From assembly GCF_003688995.1 (NCBI RefSeq), contig NZ_PENI01000032.1, forward strand, positions 1 through 64,000: a DNA stretch of 64,000 bases, in the 5' to 3' direction. Positions 57,679 through 64,000 of this stretch are shown here, piece by piece; position 1 is the first letter of the stretch, and each line of letters starts with the position of its first letter. The stretch comes from Streptomyces shenzhenensis. GTDB lineage: Bacteria; Actinomycetota; Actinomycetes; Streptomycetales; Streptomycetaceae. The position numbers and the translations under genes were made by a program. The notes under the pieces were generated by a model. That model worked only from the letters and a program-made list of their open reading frames with translations. It was not told where the DNA came from and did no database searches.

Positions 57679-57688
57679 TTGCGCGCAA
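57679..57688. promoter_or_regulatory. TTGCGCGCAA palindrome upstream of the right module
   Basis: Perfect 10-bp palindrome about 100 bases before the first gene (57,575), sharing GATTGCGCGCAA with 55,944-55,955. A half-site-like GATTGCGCC lies near 57,652. Confidence 0.5.
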
Positions 57689-57696
57689 CCGGCACG

Positions 57697-57726
57697 CGAA
57701 AAAGTCCCCTCGCGCCCGCAGGGGCT
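57697..57726 (-). terminator. Terminator reading leftward
   Basis: On the minus strand CCCCT...AGGGG arms are followed by ACTTTTT, a canonical intrinsic terminator. It would stop transcription arriving from the right before the module. Confidence 0.65.
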
Positions 57727-57769
57727 TAGGTTCTAGCGGTCATCGCAACACCCGACCTTCAGAGACGCG

Positions 57770-57880
57770 ATGGCCTTCGAGATCCGCAAGATCCGGACAC
57801 CTCAAGGGAAGAAGAAGCTGGCCCGTGAGCGGGAGGAATACTTCCGGCTCATGGAGCAGGGGGTGATCAGGCGAAAAGCA
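57770..57880 (+). pseudogene. N-terminal fragment of an IS30-family-like transposase
   Basis: MAFEIRKIRTPQGKKKLARE then REEYFRLMEQGV matches the start of actinobacterial IS30-type transposases as I remember them. The similarity stops near residue 37, where the expected helix-turn-helix should follow. The frame continues to 58,099 as low-complexity sequence. No terminal repeats seen. Confidence 0.45.
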
Positions 57881-58386
57881 CCGGCAGGAGCACCCCGCCT
57901 GCCACGGCGGTACCGGCAACGTCGGTGGAGAACTCCGGCAGAGCTGAGCACATCGAGGGAGAAACGGTCGCCAAAGCCCCCAAGCTTCCGTCCGGAGAGC
58001 CGCTGGCCCAAGTGGCTTCTGTGGAGGGCAGCCGCGAACTCGAGTTGGGGCACATCACCACGCAACCACTGTCGGTCCACTGGAATGCGTGGCCAGTGAG
58101 GTCAGCAGCACTTACAGCGAGCTACGTCTCAAGGAGCCCCGGGACGTGGACAGGAGGAGTGCCGATCTCGGGGTGCGGTAATCCGGGTTGATGGGCTTCG
58201 GGAGGGGTTCGGCGGGGCAGGACGATCAGGACGAGGCACTGGGAAGCATGAGGAGGGCGCCATGGACCGCCGGATCCGTGTTCGTGTCAGCCGTCGGCCC
58301 GCCGCCCCCCGCGGCCAGGAGATCGACCGCAGGACCCCTTCGGGGCGGATCCTGCCGTACTGAACGGAGCGGTGCGGGACGGCCGT
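57881..58386. other. Gene-free stretch at the right edge of the mobile region
   Basis: No credible gene, tRNA fragment or att repeat. It may be decayed IS sequence. Codon-position GC bias is absent in the open frames here. Confidence 0.4.
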
Positions 58387-59808
58387 TCACAGGGGTGACT
58401 GCCAGGTCACCGTGGTGCCGTCCGTCCGCTCTCCGTCGTCGTGGACGGTCAGCCGTACCGCGGCCCGGCCGTCCGGGAGCATCGCCCGCGCGTCCACCGT
58501 GACCTCGATACGGGAGACGCCACGGCGCCCGGCCGCGGCGGAGAGCGCGCGGCGCAGGGCGGTGAGCAACTGCTCGGCCACCCGCTCGGGAACACGGGTC
58601 TCCACGGCGCCGAGGAAGTGCGTGGAGGGCGGGAAGCCGAGCAGTGCGGCGGCGCCCGCCGTCTCCCGGAGAACCTTCCCGCGGAAGGTGACCGGGGCCT
58701 CGGCCGGCGGCTGTTGGAGGGCGAAGATCGCGGTACGGACCTCCTGGACCGTCGACTGGAGCTCGTCCACGGCCCGGCCCAGCGTCTCGTGCACCCCGTC
58801 GTCGTCCGCGCCGGCCCTGCGCTGCGTGGACTCCAGCATCATGCCCGTGGCGAACAGCCGTTGGACGACGAGGTCGTGCAGGTCGCGGGCGATCCGGTCG
58901 CGGTCCTCGTAGACCGCGAGGCGCTCCCGGCCGTGCTGTGCGTCGGCCAGCACCAGGGCGAGGGCCGCATGGGAGGCGAACTGGGTGGCCAGCAGCCGTT
59001 CCACGGGTGTGTAGGCGCGGTCGCCGCGGCGGCGCGGGAGCGCGAGCGTGCCGATCAGCCGCCCCTCCGCCTGGAGCGGCAGCATCATGCTCGGTCCGAA
59101 CCGGTGCCGCACATGCGTGGTCATGCGCGGGTCCGTCGCCGAGTCGTCGATGAACACCGGTTCCCCGCCGAGCAGTTGCTCCAGGACGGCGCTGCCGGGC
59201 TCGATGGTTGTACCGACGATGTCCGCGGGGTCGCCGTGCGTGGCGGCCGCCACGATCTCCATGCCGCCCTCCGGGGTCGGCAGGAGGACCACCCCGGCCG
59301 AGGCGTCGGCCAGCAGCCGGGCCCGCTCGGCGACCGTCATCAGCGCGTCGCCCGCGCTCCGGCCGGTGAGCAGCGCCGTGGTGACGGCCGCCGCGCCCTC
59401 GATCCAGCGCTCGCGCTGCCGGGCCGTCTCGTACAGCCGGGCGTTGCCGATGGCGATGCCCGCCTGGACGGCGAGCACTCGCAGCACCTGTTCGTCCTGC
59501 GCGGTGAACGGGCCGCCGCCGCGCTTGCCGGCGAGGTGCAGCCGCCCGAAGTCCTCGCCGTGCACCAGGATCGGCACATCGAGGGTGCCGGCCCCCTGTC
59601 GCGCCGGTGCCGGCCGGCCCGTCGTACGGATCGGGGCGAGCCCGTCCTGCCCGGGGTCGGTCGTATCCAGGGCGGCGTACCGGGCGCCGGTCAGCTCGGC
59701 GGCGCCGTCCACGATGCGCTGGAGGGTGCCGCGCAGCTCCAGCTCGGAGCCGACGCCGAGGACGGTCTCCAGCAGGGACGGCAGACGGGGCAGCGGGTCG
59801 TCGGTCAT
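58387..59808 (-). CDS. GAF-domain sensor histidine kinase with a degenerate ATPase domain
   Basis: A 473-residue DevS-like protein: two GAF domains (residues about 15-135 and 145-290), then the HisKA_3 phospho-acceptor DRDRIARDLHDLVVQRLF with His near 308. The ATPase domain is damaged: the N-box reads LRRALSAAAGRRGV without the Asn, and the protein ends shortly after a lone DDG, lacking the GxG lid. No response regulator is adjacent. Lies 22 bases after mbl. Confidence 0.8.
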   Translation of the reverse strand: MTDDPLPRLPSLLETVLGVGSELELRGTLQRIVDGAAELTGARYAALDTTDPGQDGLAPIRTTGRPAPARQGAGTLDVPILVHGEDFGRLHLAGKRGGGPFTAQDEQVLRVLAVQAGIAIGNARLYETARQRERWIEGAAAVTTALLTGRSAGDALMTVAERARLLADASAGVVLLPTPEGGMEIVAAATHGDPADIVGTTIEPGSAVLEQLLGGEPVFIDDSATDPRMTTHVRHRFGPSMMLPLQAEGRLIGTLALPRRRGDRAYTPVERLLATQFASHAALALVLADAQHGRERLAVYEDRDRIARDLHDLVVQRLFATGMMLESTQRRAGADDDGVHETLGRAVDELQSTVQEVRTAIFALQQPPAEAPVTFRGKVLRETAGAAALLGFPPSTHFLGAVETRVPERVAEQLLTALRRALSAAAGRRGVSRIEVTVDARAMLPDGRAAVRLTVHDDGERTDGTTVTWQSPL

Positions 59809-59830
59809 ACGGCCGTGGCGCGGTCCCGGC

Positions 59831-60868
59831 TCATGCGGCCAGCGGGTCCAGGATCAGCGGCTCGATCTTGCCCTCGAGCATCGCGCCGATGCCCTGGACG
59901 GCGCAGACGTCGGGCCGCTCGGCGATGTTCACCGGCATCCCGGTCGCCTCCCGCAGCATCTGGTCCAGACCGGGCAGCAGCGCGGAGCCGCCGACCATCA
60001 CTATGCCGACGTCGGCGAGGTCGGCGACCAGGTCGGGCGGGCAGTCCCGCAGCACCTTGCTGATGCCGTCGAGTACGGCCGTGAGCGGGGTCTGGATGGC
60101 GTCGCGCACGGCGGCGGTGTCGACCCGCACGCTGCGCGCGAGACCGGTGGCCACGTCCCGGCCGTGGATCTCGGTGGACAGCGGGCCGTGCGCGGTCAGC
60201 CCGTTGCCGGACAGGGCCAGTTGCAGCGGTCGTACGGACTGGCTGGGGAGCATCAGCTCGTGCGCGTGCCGCAGGTGCTGCACGATCGCGTGGTCGACGG
60301 CCTCGCCGCCCACCGGGATCCGTTCGGCGGTGACGATCGAGCCGAGCGAGAGGACCGCCACCTGGGTGGCTGCGGCTCCGCATACGACGATCATCGTGCC
60401 CTGGGCGCGTTCCACGGGCAGACCGCAGCCGACGGCGGCGGCGATCAGCGTGTCCACGAGTTCGACGCGCCGGGCGCCGAGGCCGACGAGCGTCTCGATC
60501 GTCGCCCGCTGGGCCAGCGGATCGGCGTCGTGCGGGGTGCAGGCCGCGGCGCGCAGCCGTGTCTTGCGGCGCAGCGCGCGGCGGATCTTGTCGCCGAGGA
60601 GGTGGCGCAGCATCCGCTGGGCCATCTCGATGTCGACGACGGTGCCGCCGGAGACCGGCCGTACGACCCGGATGTAGGCGGGGGTGCGCCCTGTCATCTT
60701 CTCCGCCAGCTCGCCGACCGCGATGAGCGCGCCGGTGCGGGTGTTCACGGCGGCGGCGGACGGCTGGTCCACGACGAGGCCGACGCCCTTCACATAGACG
60801 CGGGTGCGGGCCGCGCCCAGATCGACGGCGAAGTGGCAGCGGCGCAACTGCTCCAGGCTGACGGTCAC
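59831..60868 (-). CDS. mbl: MreB/Mbl-like actin homolog
   Basis: A 345-residue bacterial actin. It has phosphate 1 VDLGAARTRVYV, the EL-rich interdomain region, and adenosine motif DVGIVMVGGSALLPGLDQML. At phosphate 2 it reads IVVCGAAATQVAVLSLG instead of VVDIGGGTT, so nucleotide binding is altered. This matches the divergent Streptomyces Mbl rather than MreB, consistent with its position near matB. Streptomyces Mbl acts in sporulation cell wall assembly. Confidence 0.75.
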   Translation of the reverse strand: MTVSLEQLRRCHFAVDLGAARTRVYVKGVGLVVDQPSAAAVNTRTGALIAVGELAEKMTGRTPAYIRVVRPVSGGTVVDIEMAQRMLRHLLGDKIRRALRRKTRLRAAACTPHDADPLAQRATIETLVGLGARRVELVDTLIAAAVGCGLPVERAQGTMIVVCGAAATQVAVLSLGSIVTAERIPVGGEAVDHAIVQHLRHAHELMLPSQSVRPLQLALSGNGLTAHGPLSTEIHGRDVATGLARSVRVDTAAVRDAIQTPLTAVLDGISKVLRDCPPDLVADLADVGIVMVGGSALLPGLDQMLREATGMPVNIAERPDVCAVQGIGAMLEGKIEPLILDPLAA

Positions 60869-61262
60869 GGCAGATCCTCCCGAGTGCGCAGGCCGTGGCG
60901 GTGCCGCCGGTTGGCGGTCTCCTTACGTATCCTCTGCGGGCGGCGGGGCCGGCGCCTTCTGGAATGGGCCGGTCGGGTCGCCGCTGAATGGGGGACGGAA
61001 AGACAGCGGTCGGCGTGTCCCGAGCGACCTGCGCCTCGGCGATGGCCGCTGACCCACGGTATGCCGTCCGGGGCGGGTGCGGGCTGCGTGGCCGCCACGG
61101 GGGAGCGCGCTACGTGATCGGCGGGCCGGGTTCCGGCCGTGTGGTCGCCTTGACCCGCCCGGGCTTCGCCGCATCGTCCCTGGTGAGCGGGGTGTCGTGC
61201 GGTCGGCTCGGGGCTGCGGCCGGTGCGTTGCACGAGTCCGGCGGGCGTGATTCACTCGCCCG
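60869..61262. other. Divergent intergenic region between mbl and the peptidase gene
   Basis: 394 bases with no credible gene. It must carry the mbl promoter (leftward) and the peptidase promoter (rightward). I see no clear operator or repeat. Confidence 0.4.
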
Positions 61263-61931
61263 ATGGAGCTTCTGCTGACGTCGGCCGGTCTGCGTAACGA
61301 GACCCTGCGGGACGCGCTGCGGGACATGCTGGGAAAGCCGTTCGGGTCGGCGAACATCGTGTACGTTCCGACGGCGTCCATGGCGGAGCCCGGAGACCAT
61401 GGGTGGCTTCTTTCGGACATGAACCGGCTGCACGGCCTCGGCTGGCGGGAGTTCGACGTCCTGGAACTGAACGGCCTGCCCCGGCGGCTGGTACTCGACC
61501 GGCTGCTGCACGCCGATGTCATTTATGTCGGGGGCGGCAATCACTACCACCTTGCTCGCAGCATCACCGGCAACGACCTGGCCGACGGCTTCCTGGAGGC
61601 GCTGGCAGGCCGGGTCTATGTGGGGTTGAGCGCCGGTTCGATGATCTTCAGCCGGAATCTCACCGAACACTCCGCCGATGTCATCGGGGACACCGCAGAC
61701 CTCCATGTTCTAGACGCGGCGACCGTGCAGTCGCCCTTCGGCCTCTTCGACTGGTATCTGAAGCCCCATCTGTACTCGCCGGACTTCCCGGAGCGCGACG
61801 ACGCCTGGGCCGATCGCATCGTCGCGCGGGCGGACTTCCCGGTCTACTTCATCGACGACGACACAGCCATTCGCGTCAGCGACGACAAGGTGGACGTCGT
61901 CTCAGCAGGACGGTGGCGGTTTCATCCGTGA
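61263..61931 (+). CDS. Peptidase E-like (S51) protein
   Basis: A 222-residue class I glutamine-amidotransferase-like fold. The nucleophile elbow VGLSAGSMIF holds the serine, VIYVGGGNHYHLAR precedes it, and the His in LKPHLYSP may complete the triad. S51 members cut Asp-X dipeptides. The sequence uses more A/T-ending codons than its neighbours, hinting at recent acquisition. Confidence 0.75.
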   Translation: MELLLTSAGLRNETLRDALRDMLGKPFGSANIVYVPTASMAEPGDHGWLLSDMNRLHGLGWREFDVLELNGLPRRLVLDRLLHADVIYVGGGNHYHLARSITGNDLADGFLEALAGRVYVGLSAGSMIFSRNLTEHSADVIGDTADLHVLDAATVQSPFGLFDWYLKPHLYSPDFPERDDAWADRIVARADFPVYFIDDDTAIRVSDDKVDVVSAGRWRFHP

Positions 61932-61993
61932 TCGGCCGCCGGCGCCGCAGCCGACCGGCCACCCAGCCCGGCCCACCCGGCGGAGCGCCACCG

Positions 61994-63439
61994 TCAGGAG
62001 TTGCTCAGCGCGCGCTTCATGATCTTGCCCATGTCGTTGCGGGGCAGTGCCGTCAGATGGTGGACGACGCGCGGGCGCTTGTGCGGGGCCAGCCGGCGGG
62101 CCACGTGCTCGGCCAACTCCTCGACACCGGGCGGGGACTGGGGATCCGCGGGCACGATCCACGCCACGATCCGCTCGCCCAGATCCGCGTCCGGCTCCCC
62201 GGTGACGGCCGCCTCACGCACCCCCGGATGCTCGAGCAGCGCGTTCTCGATCTCCCCGGCGCCGATCTTGTAACCCCCGCTCTTGATCAGATCGGTGGCT
62301 TTACGGCCGACGATGCGGACATAGCCGTCGGCCTCGCGCACCGCCATGTCGCCGGTGCGGAACCAGCCGTCCGCGGTGAAGGCGGCGGCGGTGGCGTCGG
62401 GCCGGTTGAGGTACTCGGTGAACAGGTTCGGGCCGCGCACCTCGATCTCGCCGACGGTCTCCCCGTCGTACGCCGCGAGGGCCGTGCCGTCCTCCTCCAC
62501 CAGCCGCAGCTCCACACCCGGCAGCGGCACCCCGACCGTGCCCGCGCGGGGCTCCCCGTCGGCCCGCACGCTCGTGTTCATCAGCGTCTCCGTCATGCCG
62601 TACCGCTCGATCACCCGCTGCCCGGTCGCGGCTGTGATCCGCTCGTGGTCGTGCACCGGCAGCGCGGCCGAGCCGGAGACCAGCAGCCGGGCCCGGCCCA
62701 GCGCCTTGGCCAGCCCCGGGTCCTCGGGCAGGGCCTCGGCGATGCGGTGGTACATGGTCGGCACCCCGAACAGCATGGTCGCGCCGTCGTTCAGCTCCCG
62801 GGCCACGCCCTGCGTGCCGAACCGCCCCAGGTGCCGCACCGAGCCGCCGCGCCGCAGCGGGCCGAGGACGCCCAGCACCAGGCCGTGCACATGGAACAGC
62901 GGCAGCCCGTGCACCAGCACGTCGTCCGCGGTCCAGCGCCAGGCGTCGGCCAGCGCGTCCAGGGTGGCGGCGACCGCGCGGCGGGGCAGCACCGCGCCCT
63001 TGGGCGGGCCTGTGGTGCCGGAGGTGTACACGACCAGCGCCGGGTCGGTGTCCGCCGCGCGGTCCTCCGGGACGTCGCCGCGGCCGCGCGCGTCCACGTC
63101 GAGCCGCACCAGTCCGGCCGCCGGTGCCGGGAGCCGGGCGCCGGGCGCGGCCAGCACCAGGGAGGGCGAGCTGTCGGAGAGGATGTGGGCGAGTTCGCCC
63201 TCCCCGGACTTCGGGTTGAGCGGCACGGCGGCCACCCCGGCGAGCAGCGCGCCCACCACCCCGACGGCCGTCTCCAGCTCCGGCGTCGCCCACACGGCGA
63301 CCCGGCCCGCGCCGCGGACCCGGGCGGCCACGGCGCCCGCGGCGGCGCCCAGTTCCGCGTACGTCAGCGACCGCTCGCCGAACCGCAGGGCGACGCGCTC
63401 GCCCGGACCGCCCGTCAGGGCCGGAAAGAGAAGGGACAC
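61994..63439 (-). CDS. matB: Malonyl-CoA synthetase MatB (acyl-CoA synthetase family)
   Basis: A 481-residue ANL enzyme that makes malonyl- or methylmalonyl-CoA from the acid, ATP and CoA. AMP-binding motif VVYTSGTTGPPKGAV, GLPLFHVHGLVLG, RYGMTETLMNTS, DGWFRTGDMA and the catalytic lysine in RNDMGKIMKRAL are present. It closely resembles the S. coelicolor MatB I recall. GTG 63,439 (fourth codon of the open frame) is eight bases after AAGGAG. Confidence 0.9.
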   Translation of the reverse strand: MSLLFPALTGGPGERVALRFGERSLTYAELGAAAGAVAARVRGAGRVAVWATPELETAVGVVGALLAGVAAVPLNPKSGEGELAHILSDSSPSLVLAAPGARLPAPAAGLVRLDVDARGRGDVPEDRAADTDPALVVYTSGTTGPPKGAVLPRRAVAATLDALADAWRWTADDVLVHGLPLFHVHGLVLGVLGPLRRGGSVRHLGRFGTQGVARELNDGATMLFGVPTMYHRIAEALPEDPGLAKALGRARLLVSGSAALPVHDHERITAATGQRVIERYGMTETLMNTSVRADGEPRAGTVGVPLPGVELRLVEEDGTALAAYDGETVGEIEVRGPNLFTEYLNRPDATAAAFTADGWFRTGDMAVREADGYVRIVGRKATDLIKSGGYKIGAGEIENALLEHPGVREAAVTGEPDADLGERIVAWIVPADPQSPPGVEELAEHVARRLAPHKRPRVVHHLTALPRNDMGKIMKRALSNS

Positions 63440-63548
63440 GCGGCGCACTCCTTACCGTCGGGGAGCACCGGCACAGCGCTCCGCACGCTCCTGTGACACC
63501 GACGGTAGAGGATCGGGCGACGCCGGAGGAGGCACCGCGGGCGGCGGC

Positions 63549-64000
63549 TCAGGCCGCCGTCCCCACCACGTCGGCGACCACGCAGCTGACATTGTCCGGG
63601 CCGCCGGTGGCGTTCGCCTCGGTGATCAGGGTGCGGACCGCCGCGTCCGGGGCCGGCGCCGTGGACAGCAGATGCGCGATCCGGTCGTCCGGCACGACCC
63701 CGGACAGGCCGTCGGAGCACAGCAGATACCGGTCGCCGGGCAGCGCGTCGTGCAGCTTCAGATCGGGTGCGGCGCTGGTGTCACCGCCGAGCGACTTCAG
63801 GAGCAGGGCGCGCTGCGGATGTGAGGTGGCCTCCTGCGGGGTCAGCCGGCCCTCGTCGAGCAGCGACTGGACCACGGTGTGGTCGTGGGTGATCCGGAAC
63901 AGGCCGCCGTCGCGCAGCAGATAGGCGCGCGAGTCCCCGATGTGCACCAGGGCCAGCCGCGACCCGGTCAGCAGCAGCGCGGTGAGCGTGGTGCCGGCCT
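63549..64000 (-). CDS. PP2C-family protein phosphatase, 5' part beyond the window
   Basis: About 150 C-terminal residues are visible. VHIGDSRAYLL, THDHTVVQSL, LLCSDGLSGVVPDD and GGPDNVSCVVADV are PP2C metal-binding motifs. It dephosphorylates Ser/Thr residues, usually opposing PknB-type kinases. The frame is open to the window edge. Confidence 0.88.
   Translation of the reverse strand, partial: AGTTLTALLLTGSRLALVHIGDSRAYLLRDGGLFRITHDHTVVQSLLDEGRLTPQEATSHPQRALLLKSLGGDTSAAPDLKLHDALPGDRYLLCSDGLSGVVPDDRIAHLLSTAPAPDAAVRTLITEANATGGPDNVSCVVADVVGTAA

Noticed and set aside
59048..61117. 689-residue plus-strand open frame across the kinase and mbl
   Set aside because: Both genes on the minus strand have convincing domains; this frame has none.

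Overview
The window is very GC-rich, with GTG and TTG starts, convergent terminators and leaderless promoters, and gene content typical of a Streptomyces chromosome. The host genes include dgt, dnaG beside a principal-type sigma factor (hrdA-like), mbl and matB. From memory this gene set matches the S. coelicolor SCO244x-SCO247x neighbourhood; no database was searched.

Left chromosomal arm (1-15,395): the end of a secreted DUF11-like surface protein, a DUF218 protein, a CbiX-type chelatase, dgt, an FAD oxidoreductase, dnaG, hrdA, a two-gene ABC exporter, a cluster of Streptomyces intergenic repeats, a xylulokinase-type kinase, a YtxH protein, two identical tRNA-Asn genes and a tRNA with anticodon CAT.

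Prophage (15,396-53,216): a complete-looking 37.8-kb temperate siphophage lies between two 47-bp direct repeats of the tRNA 3' half. Inside attL is a cargo module: an operon of tiny CxxC proteins, diverging from a DUF6879 / Scr1-type regulator operon. Leftward late genes then run, read from high to low coordinate: HNH, terminases, portal, MuF, scaffold, capsid, connectors, tail tube, frameshifted tail chaperones, tape measure, receptor-binding tail proteins, an Acb2-like small protein, amidase, holin and a KilAC antirepressor. From 39.8 to 50.2 kb there are leftward early genes: small overlapping ORFs, a DECH helicase, a putative iteron origin, a primase-polymerase/helicase and regulators. The immunity switch is near 50.2-50.4 kb, and the rightward regulator and tyrosine integrase lie beside attR.

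Right flank (53,217-57,880): the sequence just outside attR repeats about 180 bp found just inside attL. It is followed by a second, diverged version of the cargo module on one strand, with one gene frameshifted and with two proteins that are separate in the prophage fused into one. An IS30-like transposase fragment follows. This looks like an older related element, or its relic, at the same tRNA.

Right chromosomal arm (58,387-64,000): a degenerate GAF histidine kinase, mbl, a peptidase E-like protein, matB and the 3' part of a PP2C phosphatase.
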